Shown: positions 51,360 to 60,737, counted from the stretch's first letter. The stretch: 64,000 nucleotides of DNA from an uncultured Pseudomonadota bacterium (GCA_903921325.1 CAIXPL010000025.1:68905-132904), one strand, 5' to 3'. Made by a program: numbers and translations. The notes: generated by a model not told the origin, from the sequence alone.

Positions 51360-52157
51360 TCACACCGCCCGCAGGGCGGCCGCGTCGGCCCGCGCTGCAG
51401 CCATCAGATAGCCACTGTCGATGCCCCCGATTAGAACCTGTACGCCCAGCTTTGCCAAGTCCACCAGCGGCAGGCCGGGTACGCCACCAGCAACAAACAA
51501 GCGCCGATGCGCCTCACACGCCTGGGCCACCGACTGGTAGGCCGCACGTATCTGCGGGTGATCCACCTGCCCGGCGAGGCCCATGCTGGCCGACAGATCA
51601 TTGGGACCAATGAGCAGTCCGTCGATACCCGGCACCGCCGCGATCCCGCTAGCGTGCGCAACACCGCTGGCTGTCTCGAGCATCGCGATCACCCAGATGT
51701 GCTGGTTCTGTTCAGTCAGGTGCTCGGCCAGCGGGAGACTGCGGTAGCCACTGGGTGGCCCGACCGCGGCAATCGAGCGCGTGCCGAGCGGAGCATAGCG
51801 GGCATGACGCACGACCTGCTGCGCTTCGCTCGGGCTATCCACGTGCGGCACGATCACCCCTGCGGCACCGGCATCCAGTGCGCTCGCGATCTGCGACTCA
51901 CTTTGTCCGGCCACCCGCACGAGCGCTGTCACACCAATGGCGACGGCACTCATGCAAACGCCTGCGATGTCATCGATGCTGAAGCGGCCATGTTCGGCAT
52001 CAATGATCACGATGTCAAAGCCGCACGCCTTCGCCATGAACGCGATATCGGGCGTGCGCACCTGCCGCACGGTCATGGCGATCACCCGCTCGCCGGCGGC
52101 CACCCTTACTCGCGCCGGATTGATTGTTGAACCCGCTGCGCCAGATGAATCACTCAT
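51360..52157 (-). CDS. HpcH/HpaI-family class II aldolase
   Basis: A 265-residue metal-dependent aldolase that splits 4-hydroxy-2-oxo acids into pyruvate and an aldehyde or oxo acid. IVIDAEHGRFSIDDIAG (catalytic His and metal-side residues), TALVRVAGQSES, AGVIVPHVDSPSEAQQVV and LIGPNDLSASMGLAGQ are the usual blocks. In aromatic degradation such enzymes follow extradiol cleavage and hydration, which would suit the dioxygenases of the window, 35 kb away. The SDR gene lies 24 bases upstream on the same strand. Confidence 0.87.
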   Translation of the reverse strand: MSDSSGAAGSTINPARVRVAAGERVIAMTVRQVRTPDIAFMAKACGFDIVIIDAEHGRFSIDDIAGVCMSAVAIGVTALVRVAGQSESQIASALDAGAAGVIVPHVDSPSEAQQVVRHARYAPLGTRSIAAVGPPSGYRSLPLAEHLTEQNQHIWVIAMLETASGVAHASGIAAVPGIDGLLIGPNDLSASMGLAGQVDHPQIRAAYQSVAQACEAHRRLFVAGGVPGLPLVDLAKLGVQVLIGGIDSGYLMAAARADAAALRAV

Positions 52158-52181
52158 CGCGATGCCTTGTTGCGACGTCGA

Positions 52182-52913
52182 TCATGTCGCCGCCTTGCGC
52201 GGGCGCATTTCGACGATGTCCAGACAGGCGTTCTCAGGAGTGGTCAATGCCATCAAAACAACATCGGCGACCTCCTGCGCGGTGAGCGGGTCATATTTGC
52301 GCGACCCCACCGTCGCAAGCACCTCGGGATGGGAGATCCGGTCACGCATATGAGTCGCCACCATCCCGGTCCGAATCTCGGTGACCCGTACGCCCTGGCC
52401 CTGCAACTCCAGGCGCATACCCGAGGCAATAGCAGTCAATGCGTGCTTGGTGGCCGCGTAGATCACGCCGAACCGGTAGATCTCGCGCGCCGCGAGCGAA
52501 GTCATCATCACGATATGGCCGCCGCCACGCTGCACCATACCCGCGGCCACCTGGCGTGACAGGCGCAGCGTGGCGAGCACGTTGGTACGAAACATCGCTT
52601 CGCACTCCGCGTCGGTGAGATCGAGTAACGGCGCGTAGCTCAAGGTACCCGCGTTATTGGACAGTATGTCGATGGGGCCGGCCTCGCGTACCAGCTGCGT
52701 CGCGAACGCCGGGTCGTCAAGGTCGCCGGCGATGGCACGGATTGACCCCTCACAAGGACCCGTTTCACCTATCACGAGCTCAAGCTCGGCGGCACGCCGT
52801 CCGGTCGCCACCACCTGCGCACCGGCGCGCGCCAGCGTGATCGCAATGGCGCGGCCGATGCCACTGGTGGCACCGGTCACCAGCGCGATACGTCCCCTCA
52901 GCGGGGCGCTCAT
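52182..52913 (-). CDS. Short-chain dehydrogenase/reductase
   Basis: A 243-residue classical SDR. The cofactor motif VTGATSGIGRAIAITLA is at 12-28 and NNAGTLSY near 88. The catalytic Ser is in VMMTSLAAREIYRF, and Tyr/Lys in YAATKHALTA (about 151-155). It oxidises or reduces a hydroxyl/carbonyl with NAD(P). Its start overlaps the stop of the cupin gene by 4 bases (ATGA). Confidence 0.9.
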   Translation of the reverse strand: MSAPLRGRIALVTGATSGIGRAIAITLARAGAQVVATGRRAAELELVIGETGPCEGSIRAIAGDLDDPAFATQLVREAGPIDILSNNAGTLSYAPLLDLTDAECEAMFRTNVLATLRLSRQVAAGMVQRGGGHIVMMTSLAAREIYRFGVIYAATKHALTAIASGMRLELQGQGVRVTEIRTGMVATHMRDRISHPEVLATVGSRKYDPLTAQEVADVVLMALTTPENACLDIVEMRPRKAAT

Positions 52914-53347
52914 GCGCCCACTCCGGGCACATCCACAGTCGGGAAATCAGCTGGCATGATGACTTCGAGCAGTTCAAGATCGTCTGAGTATCCAAGCACC
53001 GTATGCTTCAGACCCGAGGGTTGCAACCAGCACGAGCCGGCGCGCATGGTCATCTCGCCCTGCCCCTCGTATTCGCCACGCAGCCAACCCTTGAGCACAT
53101 AGACCATCTGAAACCCGACCTCATGATAGTGGCGGTGCGACACGTCCTCGGCCTTGAATGGGGCCACGTTGCGAATGACATGCGCGCGCACTGCACCCCC
53201 GGTTGCCGCAACGAATCCCAGGTCGCGATAAGCCGCATAGGGCCGCAAGCCATCGGTCTTGAAATCCTCGTCGCGCAGATGGCTCACCACAAACTGTTGC
53301 GGCGTGTCCCCCGCTAACGGGACTGCGCTGATTGTGTTCTTGGTCAT
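52910..53347 (-). CDS. Cupin-domain protein, paralog of 41131-41544
   Basis: A 145-residue single-domain cupin. First metal motif SHRHYHEVGFQMVYVLKGWLRG (about 77-98), second motif QPSGLKHTVLGYSDDLELLEVIMPADF. It resembles the cupin at 41131-41544 in sequence and length (VFQMVYVL.GW, EGQGE, VLGYSDD). The other copy is coupled to a Bug gene, this one to an SDR. The gene is the first of the SDR-HpcH transcript; AAGGAG lies upstream of its ATG. Confidence 0.8.
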   Translation of the reverse strand: MTKNTISAVPLAGDTPQQFVVSHLRDEDFKTDGLRPYAAYRDLGFVAATGGAVRAHVIRNVAPFKAEDVSHRHYHEVGFQMVYVLKGWLRGEYEGQGEMTMRAGSCWLQPSGLKHTVLGYSDDLELLEVIMPADFPTVDVPGVGA

Positions 53348-53420
53348 TGCATCGTCTCCTTGTAATTTTTACTTCCTGGTAAGTGACTCATCGCGGTTCT
53401 CTCGGGAATTCGACTGTGCT

Positions 53421-54131
53421 TTAACGGCCCAGATAGGCCTGCCTTACCCGCTCATCACCCAGCAAGGCTGCCTGCGCGCCTTCGAGAACGACGCGGCCTG
53501 ATTCGAGCACGAATCCGCGGTCGCACGATGACAGTGCCTCGACCGCACGCTGCTCAACCAGGACGATGGTCATGTGCTCGTCGCGATGCACGCTTTGAAT
53601 GCAATCAAAAATCAGATCGGCGATGCGCGGTGCAAGACCCATCGAAGGTTCATCGAGCAGCAGCAGTCGCGGCTCGGCCGCCAGCGCTCGGGCAATCGCA
53701 AGCATCTGCTGCTCGCCGCCTGAGAGGGTGCCGGCAAGCTGATCGGCGCGCTCGGCGAGAACCGGGAACAGTCCGTGCAAGCGCTCGAGCGTGCGCGCCC
53801 ATTGCGCGGCGCGTGGGGCGCGGGGCCAGGCGCCCATGGCGAGGTTGTCCGCCACCGAGAGCGACTTGAACACCTGACGGCCTTCGGGCACATGCGCGAT
53901 GCCCCGATGGGCACGCAGCGCGGCTGGCAACGCAAGCAGATCTTCGCCATCGAACCGGATCGTGCCGCTGGCAGCCGGTACCGTGCCCGAGATGGCCTTG
54001 AACAGCGTGCTCTTACCTGCCCCGTTCGGGCCGACCACAGCGATAAATTCACCCTCGTTCACGCGCAGCGATACCTGATCGAGTGCGCGCAATCCGCCGT
54101 AGTTCACCGACAACTGGTCAATGTTCAGCAT
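53421..54131 (-). CDS. livF: Branched-chain-amino-acid-type ABC transporter ATP-binding protein (LivF-like)
   Basis: A 236-residue ATPase. Walker A GPNGAGKST (about 34-42), signature LSGGEQQMLAIARAL, Walker B LLLLDEPSMGLAP and the switch His in IVLVEQRA-like context. The start at 54131 (MLNIDQLSVNYGG) is typical of LivF. It overlaps the fused permease-ATPase gene by 14 bases. The Liv family takes up branched-chain amino acids but also urea, amides and aromatic acids, so the substrate here is open. Confidence 0.9.
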   Translation of the reverse strand: MLNIDQLSVNYGGLRALDQVSLRVNEGEFIAVVGPNGAGKSTLFKAISGTVPAASGTIRFDGEDLLALPAALRAHRGIAHVPEGRQVFKSLSVADNLAMGAWPRAPRAAQWARTLERLHGLFPVLAERADQLAGTLSGGEQQMLAIARALAAEPRLLLLDEPSMGLAPRIADLIFDCIQSVHRDEHMTIVLVEQRAVEALSSCDRGFVLESGRVVLEGAQAALLGDERVRQAYLGR

Positions 54132-56013
54132 GGCGCGCCCACTTTGCACCGAGATAGGCCTCGATCACCTGCGGTTCACGGATCACCGCCTGCGGTTCGC
54201 CCTGGGCCACCACGCAGCCATGATCGAGCACAAGCAGGCGATCGGCCAGACGCAACAGGGCATCCAGGGTGTGTTCAATGATGACCACCGTGATGCCCGC
54301 GCGCGGCAACGCGCGGATAACGGGCAGTAATTCATCGATCTCGATGCGCCCCAGTCCGGCAAGGGTCTCATCGAGCAACAACAGCCGGGGCTCGGCCGCC
54401 AGCGCCCGGGCGATCTCGAGCAGGCGCAATTCCTTGCTGGTAAGTGTGTCGATGGTGGCTTCTGCACGCTGCAGCAAGCCGACCTGGCCCAATGCCCGCG
54501 CAGTCGCGCGAGCGGCTTGTTCGTCGCTGCCGCTGCACCCTAGTGCCCCGGCCCGAACGTTGTCAGCCACACTCATGCGGGCGAACGGCCGTGCCACCTG
54601 AAACGTGCGCCCGACACCCAAACGACAGATCGCATAGGTGTCCTGCGCGTCGATGCGCGTGCCTGCCAGATTCACCGTGCCACTGCTTGCCCGCACAAAG
54701 CCATTGAGGAGGTTGAACAGCGTGGTCTTGCCCGCGCCATTGGGCCCGATGATGCCCACGATCTCGCCGCTCGACACCGTGAAGCTGACCGCATCGAGGG
54801 CACGCAGGCCACCAAAATTCACCGACACCGAGCGCACGTCGAGAATCGCTTGCGCCCCCTCTGTGTGCTGCAGCGGACGCGGCGTGCCTGCTGCGCTCGC
54901 GGTCGCAGGTGGCGGCGACATGAAGTCGCTAGCGGCCCCATGCGCAGATGCCGCGGGTGCGCTCAGAGACTGATCAGCCATCACCACCGGCACTGTCTGC
55001 ATCAATGCCGCCTCGGCCATCAGGCTGTCATCCGGCAGCACCGGCAACCGGCCGCGGTGGCGCGCAAACCGATCACGCAGCGACCAATACACCCCCTCTG
55101 GCATCCAGATCACGATCACCACCAATGCAAGACCGTAGATGACGCCCTGGATGCCGGGAATCACATCACCGTAATGCGCGTTGAGGCCTTCGGCGAGCGG
55201 GATCAGAATGCCCGCACCAATCACCGGCCCCCACAGGGTACCGACACCACCAAACAGGGTCACCACCAGCGCCTGCGCCGAGGTGAGCATGCCAAATACA
55301 CTCTGCGGGGTGACCACCAGCAGCATCAGCGCATGAAAGCCGCCGGCGGCCGCGGTGATTGCCGCACTCAAGGCCATTGCCTGCATCTTGCATCGGCGGG
55401 TATCGATACCAGCTGCCTGAGCGGCCGCTTCATTCTGCCGGATCGCCCGCAGCGCAAGACCGAAGCGCGAGCGTTCGATCCAGCCTGAGAGCAACAGGGC
55501 AAGCGCCACCATGACCAGTGCAACCATCGTGTAGCTGCGAGGATGGGCGAATTGCATGGCCAGAATGGGGTGCTCGCGATCCATCGGCAAGGCTATTTCC
55601 TGTAGCCCCGCCCATTGGAAGATCGCCAGCAGCGAGACCGGATAGGCAAGCATCGCCAAGGCGAAATAGTGTCCACGCAGTCTGAAGGTCGGCACGCCGA
55701 TCAGCACACCAGCGAGGCTGCCAACCAGCATTCCAAGCGGAATCCCTAGCCACGGAGTGAAATGCCAGTGGAGCAACGCCAGGCTCACCGTGTAGGCACC
55801 CAGACCAAAGAATGCGGCATGGCCAAACGAAATGAGTCCGGTATACCCCGATAGCAGATTCCAGCCGATGCCCATCAGCGCCCAAACCAGCACCAGAGTG
55901 AGGATGAACTGGTAGTAAGCATTAGCAATGGCGAACGAAAGCAATGCAAAGGCCAGAACGAACAGGCCGATCGGGCGCCAGGGCAACAGGGAAAACTGAC
56001 GCAGGCGACTCAT
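54118..56013 (-). CDS. Fused LivM permease - LivG ATPase
   Basis: A 631-residue fusion. Residues about 10-315 are a LivM-type permease (WNLLSGYTGLISFGHAAFFGLGAYT). A variable Ala/Ser/Pro linker covers about 325-385. About 388-631 are a LivG-type ATPase with Walker A GPNGAGKTTL and Walker B LLLLDETLAGLG. The signature region is LTSKELRLLEIARAL in place of LSGGQ-like residues, a known variation of the family. A single protein thus carries membrane and nucleotide-binding functions. Its ATG overlaps the LivH stop (ATGA). Confidence 0.92.
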   Translation of the reverse strand: MSRLRQFSLLPWRPIGLFVLAFALLSFAIANAYYQFILTLVLVWALMGIGWNLLSGYTGLISFGHAAFFGLGAYTVSLALLHWHFTPWLGIPLGMLVGSLAGVLIGVPTFRLRGHYFALAMLAYPVSLLAIFQWAGLQEIALPMDREHPILAMQFAHPRSYTMVALVMVALALLLSGWIERSRFGLALRAIRQNEAAAQAAGIDTRRCKMQAMALSAAITAAAGGFHALMLLVVTPQSVFGMLTSAQALVVTLFGGVGTLWGPVIGAGILIPLAEGLNAHYGDVIPGIQGVIYGLALVVIVIWMPEGVYWSLRDRFARHRGRLPVLPDDSLMAEAALMQTVPVVMADQSLSAPAASAHGAASDFMSPPPATASAAGTPRPLQHTEGAQAILDVRSVSVNFGGLRALDAVSFTVSSGEIVGIIGPNGAGKTTLFNLLNGFVRASSGTVNLAGTRIDAQDTYAICRLGVGRTFQVARPFARMSVADNVRAGALGCSGSDEQAARATARALGQVGLLQRAEATIDTLTSKELRLLEIARALAAEPRLLLLDETLAGLGRIEIDELLPVIRALPRAGITVVIIEHTLDALLRLADRLLVLDHGCVVAQGEPQAVIREPQVIEAYLGAKWARHAEH

Positions 56014-56966
56014 GCGCGGTCGCTCACCCGACCGAACAGACCCTGAGGCCTGAAGAAAACGACCAGCAGAAAGATCACGAAAATCGCCGCAGTCTGCAAC
56101 TGGGTAGGCAGCACCAGTGCCGACATCTGCTGAACTACACCGATCAACAATCCGCCCCAGAAGGCCCCTTTGATGCTATCCATGCCGCCGAGTACGACCC
56201 CGGCGTACATGATCACCACGAATTCCAACCCTACATAGGGCTGCAGCGGATAGTAGGTGGCCACCAGCGCACCGGCGACTGCCGTCAGCGCGGTACCGAG
56301 GCCGAATGCAATGCGGTGACAGCGCGCCACATCGATACCCATATAGGTTGCGGCGACCGGATTGTCAGCGGCGGCACGCAGCGCCTTGCCGAGTCGGGCG
56401 CGGCTCATGAAGTACGCCAATGCAATCGTCACAACAATGGCACACAGACCCGCGACGCCACGGGCCTGATTGATGAAAATCGAGCTCGCGTCGCCCAGGC
56501 TGATCTCCCAGGCCGCCGATGCCAGCGGGGACCCCATGCCACGCGGCATCGACCCGAACACAATCAACGCCCCGTTTTGCAGGATAAGGGAGAGCCCCAA
56601 GGTGAGCACGAGTTGCGCGCTCTGACCTTCATCGTCAGTGCCCAATACCTTGATACCACTGACCCGTGTCATCAGCGTGCGGTGAATCAGCATTCCGAGC
56701 GCATAGAACACAGGGGCGGTGCCGAGTACGGCGATGTAGCTCCCGGCGGCACCGCCGATCCACGCCTTGAGACCGGTGCCGATCAGAGCATAGAAGGCAA
56801 AGTACATGCCCAGCATCAGGAATTCACCCTGGGCAAAATTGATCACCCGCATGATCCCGAAAATCACCGCGAGGCCAATGCACATCAGCCCGTAGATCGA
56901 GCCGAGCGCGAGGCCCGCTGCCAGCGCCTGCAGCGTGCTCTCAACAATGAACGTGAGTTCTGACAT
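56010..56966 (-). CDS. livH: Branched-chain-amino-acid-type ABC transporter permease (LivH-like)
   Basis: A 318-residue membrane protein with about eight helices. The hallmark is GLALGSIYGLMCIGLAVIFGIMRVINFAQGEFLMLGMY near the N-terminus, quoted in parts: SIYGLMCIGLAVIFG and NFAQGEFLMLG. AGVVLGGMDSIKGAFWGGLLIG lies near the C-terminus. It pairs with the permease half of the fused LivM-LivG protein. The start at 56966 (MSELTFIVE) is 4 bases after the stop of the binding-protein gene. Confidence 0.92.
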   Translation of the reverse strand: MSELTFIVESTLQALAAGLALGSIYGLMCIGLAVIFGIMRVINFAQGEFLMLGMYFAFYALIGTGLKAWIGGAAGSYIAVLGTAPVFYALGMLIHRTLMTRVSGIKVLGTDDEGQSAQLVLTLGLSLILQNGALIVFGSMPRGMGSPLASAAWEISLGDASSIFINQARGVAGLCAIVVTIALAYFMSRARLGKALRAAADNPVAATYMGIDVARCHRIAFGLGTALTAVAGALVATYYPLQPYVGLEFVVIMYAGVVLGGMDSIKGAFWGGLLIGVVQQMSALVLPTQLQTAAIFVIFLLVVFFRPQGLFGRVSDRA

Positions 56967-56970
56967 CTCC

Positions 56971-58206
56971 TCAGGCGCGTGGCCACACCGCCGTCGCCGT
57001 GGCACCCTCAGGCGGATAGACGGTCTTCACGACACCGTCGATCCACTCGATGATGGCCACCCCGGCGCCGACCCGCTGGCCGCGCTCATCGAACTTAAGG
57101 CGCCCGTTCAAGTAGAACCGCGCCGGCCCATCGGTCATGTCCATGGTACGCAGGGCGTTGGCAACCGCCTCGCGATCGGGTTTGCCAGCGCGTTCAAGTG
57201 CCTCTTTGAGAACCCAGATATCCCCGTAGCTGCAGATGCCCCCTTCGGTCATCCAGGCTTCCTTGTAGCGTTCGGTAAAGCGTGCCACCACGTCCTCGGC
57301 ACGCTTGCCGGGCCAGTTGGCCACCACGGTCATATGGTGATCAAGCAACTTCGGGTCGAGCAGATTGCGCATGTCGGGCGAACCGATCAGGTTGCCCAGA
57401 CACACCGTGGGAACCCCTAATCGGAATTCAGCGAACTTTTGCAGAAATTGCACCACGTCGGGAGCCGACGAGGGCAGCAGCATGATGAAATCGGGCTTGC
57501 GTCCACGCAGGCGCTGCACCACCGGAGTCGCATCGGAAATCGGCGGGGAGAACGATTCGGTGAACAGGATTTGCACACCCGCCTGCGGCAGCACGCTTGC
57601 AAATCCCTTCACAGCGCCTTGGGCCGCGGGCGTGTCATCGGCAATGATGGCCACGGTCTGCGGGCGCTTGCCGGTGGCCTTCTCGGCCAGATCAAGTACG
57701 ACCGGTATCGCCACCGAAGGCATGGTACTGGCATCAATCGCGGTCTTGAACACGTAGCGAAACCCGCGTCGTGTGAACTGATCGGCGTAGGACCATGTCA
57801 GCCACGGCAGCCCCGCGCGCTCGGTAACTTCGGTCACCGCCAGGCCAAACGCGCTCACCTGTCCGACACAACCGGCCACCAGGTCCGGTTCCTGCGCCAC
57901 CAGACGCTGCGCAGCGGTCTTCGCCTTCTCCGGACCATCGCCGGTATCGGCCACCACCAGTTGCAAACGCGCCCCGCCAATCGAACGTATGCCACCTTGT
58001 GCGTTCACATCATCGATCGCCATCTGCGCACCCTTGCGGCTCAACTCACCCTCGCGCGCCCAAATGCCGCTCAGCGGCGTGATCAGGGCCACCTTGATCG
58101 GTGCGCTTTGCGCCGCGACCTCACGCGTGGCAAGACCGGCGCCGAGCGCTGGCAATGCGGCCATGGCTTTCAAGATGGTCCGACGGATTTGGGGGAGCTG
58201 ACTCAT
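56971..58206 (-). CDS. Liv-type ABC transporter substrate-binding protein
   Basis: A 411-residue periplasmic Leu/Ile/Val-binding-like protein. The signal region MSQLPQIRRTILKAMAALPALGAGLATREVAAQ has twin arginines, so Tat export is possible. The mature fold starts IKVALITPLSGIWAREGELSRKG, followed by GCVGQVSAFGLAVTEVTERAGLPWLTWSYAD. Such proteins bind amino acids, amides or aromatic acids. It is the first gene of the transport operon and has a 247-base upstream region. Confidence 0.9.
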   Translation of the reverse strand: MSQLPQIRRTILKAMAALPALGAGLATREVAAQSAPIKVALITPLSGIWAREGELSRKGAQMAIDDVNAQGGIRSIGGARLQLVVADTGDGPEKAKTAAQRLVAQEPDLVAGCVGQVSAFGLAVTEVTERAGLPWLTWSYADQFTRRGFRYVFKTAIDASTMPSVAIPVVLDLAEKATGKRPQTVAIIADDTPAAQGAVKGFASVLPQAGVQILFTESFSPPISDATPVVQRLRGRKPDFIMLLPSSAPDVVQFLQKFAEFRLGVPTVCLGNLIGSPDMRNLLDPKLLDHHMTVVANWPGKRAEDVVARFTERYKEAWMTEGGICSYGDIWVLKEALERAGKPDREAVANALRTMDMTDGPARFYLNGRLKFDERGQRVGAGVAIIEWIDGVVKTVYPPEGATATAVWPRA

Positions 58207-58453
58207 TCTGTGGTCTCCTGGGTACGAATGGCCCGGTACGGTGCCGGCCCTATGGCGTCAACGGTGCGGCTGCGCCCCCGCTTTCATGCCAACGCGTTGG
58301 CACGCGGCTGGCAGCCGGCCGTCATTGTAAGGCCCGGCGGCCCATTCCCGATCGATCGCCAGCATGTCGATGCGCGCGGAGTATCCAGTGATGGCGGCCG
58401 GCCAGTGTCCGCAATCGAGCGCGAGCGCGAATCACCTCCGCGAGACTGGCCAT
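58207..58453. other. Intergenic region upstream of the Liv operon
   Basis: These 247 bases separate the Liv operon from the Bug gene ending at 58454, both on the minus strand. The operon promoter is expected here. I could not identify a convincing -10/-35 pair or an operator. Confidence 0.4.
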
Positions 58454-59539
58454 TCACTCGGGCCGGATATTGGACCGCGCGACGATGGCGCGGTAGACCT
58501 CGACGCTGCCTGTGATCAGATCGGCGAAGGCCTCCGGCGTACTTCCTCCCGGTTGAAACCCGGCTGCCTCCAGCCGCGACTGCACCTCGGAGGTCTCGAC
58601 GGCACGCAGCAACTCGGCATTGAGTCGCTGGACAATGGGTACCGGCATGCCAGCCGGCCCGAGGATGCCAGCCCAGGTATCCGGAACGGCAAAGCCGGCC
58701 AATCCGCCTTCGGCCACGCTGGGGATGCCAGGTGCCATTTTTGCGCGGTGCGATTCAACAACCCCGAGCGCACGCACCTTGCCACTGCGGGTATGTGGCA
58801 AGACATTGGATAGCACCAGGATACCCATCGGAATCTGCCCACCGAGCACATCGTTCAGTGCCGCGGCCCCCCCCTTGTAGGCCACATGGGTCAGTTCCAT
58901 ATTGCCCAGCGCGGCAAGCATCAGGCCGGCGATGTGCTGCGAGCTGCCCACCCCGGAGGTGCCGTAGGCAAGCGCGCCGGGATGCGCCTGCCCGTAGCTG
59001 ATCAACTCACCGAGTGTCGTTACTGGCAGATTCGGCGAAATGACGATCACCTGCGGTGCCGTGCCAACCATGGCGATTGGGGTGAAATCGTGCACTGGAT
59101 CGTAAGGCACGTTGCGAGTAAAGAAATTGATGACGTGATGCGGTGGTCCGAAATTGGCAAGCAACGTGTAACCGTCAGGCGCTGACTTGGCCACGAAATC
59201 CGCACCGATCGAACCACCCGCACCCACCCGGTTGTCAATGACGACCGCTTGCCCAAGATTGGCTGACAGCTTCTGACCGATGATGCGGGCGACGGTGTCA
59301 ACGCCACCGCCAGGGGTGAAAGGCGCAACCAGCCGTATCGACTTGTTTGGATAAGTGCCCTGAGCCGCGGCGAGCGGCGCCAACAGTAATGCAACAACAA
59401 CACTCAGCCACTTCCAGACGCGCAACGCGCCTGGCCGCATGGCGGTCAAGGCACCAGGTACACCGCTTGCACGGCCAGGCATTCGCAGCGCACCCGAAAC
59501 CAGTGCACAGCGCGAGTCAACCGAGGGTTCACTCATCAT
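58454..59539 (-). CDS. Bug/TctC-family periplasmic solute-binding protein
   Basis: A Bug protein of 361 residues from the ATG at 59539, which has GGGAG at good spacing. A shorter form from 59440 would give a classic signal peptide (MRPGALRVWKWLSVVVALLLAPLAAAQG). The ligand loop IRLVAPFTPGGGVD, VIDNRVGAGGSIG and PDGYTLLANFG follow. It is upstream of the Liv operon on the same strand, so two different uptake proteins are next to each other. The divergent hydrolase gene may act on its substrate. Confidence 0.87.
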   Translation of the reverse strand: MMSEPSVDSRCALVSGALRMPGRASGVPGALTAMRPGALRVWKWLSVVVALLLAPLAAAQGTYPNKSIRLVAPFTPGGGVDTVARIIGQKLSANLGQAVVIDNRVGAGGSIGADFVAKSAPDGYTLLANFGPPHHVINFFTRNVPYDPVHDFTPIAMVGTAPQVIVISPNLPVTTLGELISYGQAHPGALAYGTSGVGSSQHIAGLMLAALGNMELTHVAYKGGAAALNDVLGGQIPMGILVLSNVLPHTRSGKVRALGVVESHRAKMAPGIPSVAEGGLAGFAVPDTWAGILGPAGMPVPIVQRLNAELLRAVETSEVQSRLEAAGFQPGGSTPEAFADLITGSVEVYRAIVARSNIRPE

Positions 59540-59625
59540 GTCGTCTCCCAACCACCTTGTTTTGCCTATGCCCAACGGTGTGGCCCAGCCCACCCAGGTC
59601 ATTGAATCTGTCAATCAGACCTGCA

Positions 59626-59654
59626 TTGACTAATTCTAACGCGCCCCTTATGGT
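59626..59654 (+). promoter_or_regulatory. Candidate promoter of the hydrolase gene
   Basis: -35 TTGACT (59626-59631) and -10 TATGGT (59649-59654) with 17-base spacing, about 50 bases before the ATG at 59703. AAAAGGAAA serves as ribosome-binding site. Confidence 0.45.
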
Positions 59655-59702
59655 CCGAAACCTGACGAATGATCGGTCGTATCACCGGAAAAGGAAATCG
59701 CC

Positions 59703-60737
59703 ATGAGTGTCCGCTCGTCCTTGGACAACGCCACACCAACTGCGGAACGCTGCGTCACGTCCTATCCGGCTCGCCGTGCCTACCGTCCGGGCGTGATCTA
59801 TCCGCCCGCGGTCCCGGGCGTGCAGGACGCGATCGACATTCATTGCCACTCTCACGAAGGGCAGCAGGATGCACTGGCGCTGGCAAAGCTTGCCTCGCAG
59901 AGCGGCATGCGCGGCATCCTCTACAAGACGATCGGCCCCATCTCGGGTGACTACCAGCCTGAACGTGCAATGCAGCAGGTGCGCGACGAACTCATGCGCT
60001 GGGCCGATGCCGAACAGCTGACCCCGATCGAATGCTGGGCCGGCTACGGGGTCACCATGGACAACACGCCGCCGTCCATCGAGAAACTGGTAGCGCAACT
60101 GGACCAGGGTGTGCGTGGGGTATGGCTGCCGGTCTTCAATTCTGCCAACACCTATAACAAGGTCGGCGCCAAGACCCGCTGGATCGACCCGTCGGCCGGG
60201 CCCGACGATCACACCGCACCGATGAGCTGGGCGGAGTCGCGTCGACACGGTCACTACATGCTCGACGAGATCGGAAAATTGTCGCCCTTTTATGAAGAAG
60301 TCGTACGGCGCGTGGCCGATCGCGGTGTCGCCCTGTTCGTTGGCCACCCCACACATCCGGAGCTCGATGAGCTGGCCAATCTTGTTGCCAAAATCGGATT
60401 CAAGCAGGCGGTGGTCGACCACCCGTTCAGTCCCTTTGTGGAGCTGCCCGTCGCGAAGATGAAAGACCTCGCAGCCCTTGGGATCTTTCTGAATTTCACG
60501 TTCGATGAAATCTCGCCTCTGCTCGGTGTCGACCCGAAAAAAATGTATGACGCAATCCGCGCCATTGGCGTCGCGCAGGTGACCCTGTCAAGCGACGCTG
60601 GTGAACCACTGTTTCCGCATTCGGTGGAATGCATGCGGCTGATCCGCGGCTATATGGACGCTTTCGGTCTGACTGATGACGAGCTCTACACCGTGTGCTG
60701 CGTGAACCCGGCCAGGGTGGTCGGATTGCAACACTGA
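59703..60737 (+). CDS. Metal-dependent hydrolase (amidohydrolase-like, DUF6282 type)
   Basis: A 344-residue TIM-barrel-type hydrolase. Metal-binding residues are seen in DAIDIHCHSHEGQQD (about 41-55), LFVGHPTHPELDEL (about 218), VVDHPFSPF and the late aspartate in TLSSDAGEPLFPH (about 300). This set fits the amidohydrolase superfamily and a group annotated as DUF6282. A hydrolytic, decarboxylating or lactone-opening role in catabolism is possible. A good promoter and ribosome-binding site precede it. It is divergent from the Bug gene and convergent with the cytochrome gene. Confidence 0.75.
   Translation: MSVRSSLDNATPTAERCVTSYPARRAYRPGVIYPPAVPGVQDAIDIHCHSHEGQQDALALAKLASQSGMRGILYKTIGPISGDYQPERAMQQVRDELMRWADAEQLTPIECWAGYGVTMDNTPPSIEKLVAQLDQGVRGVWLPVFNSANTYNKVGAKTRWIDPSAGPDDHTAPMSWAESRRHGHYMLDEIGKLSPFYEEVVRRVADRGVALFVGHPTHPELDELANLVAKIGFKQAVVDHPFSPFVELPVAKMKDLAALGIFLNFTFDEISPLLGVDPKKMYDAIRAIGVAQVTLSSDAGEPLFPHSVECMRLIRGYMDAFGLTDDELYTVCCVNPARVVGLQH

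Noticed and set aside
54850-55488. Long frame antisense to the LivM-LivG fusion
   Set aside because: Mirror frame of a high-GC gene; composition rich in His/Arg/Gln without any recognisable motif.
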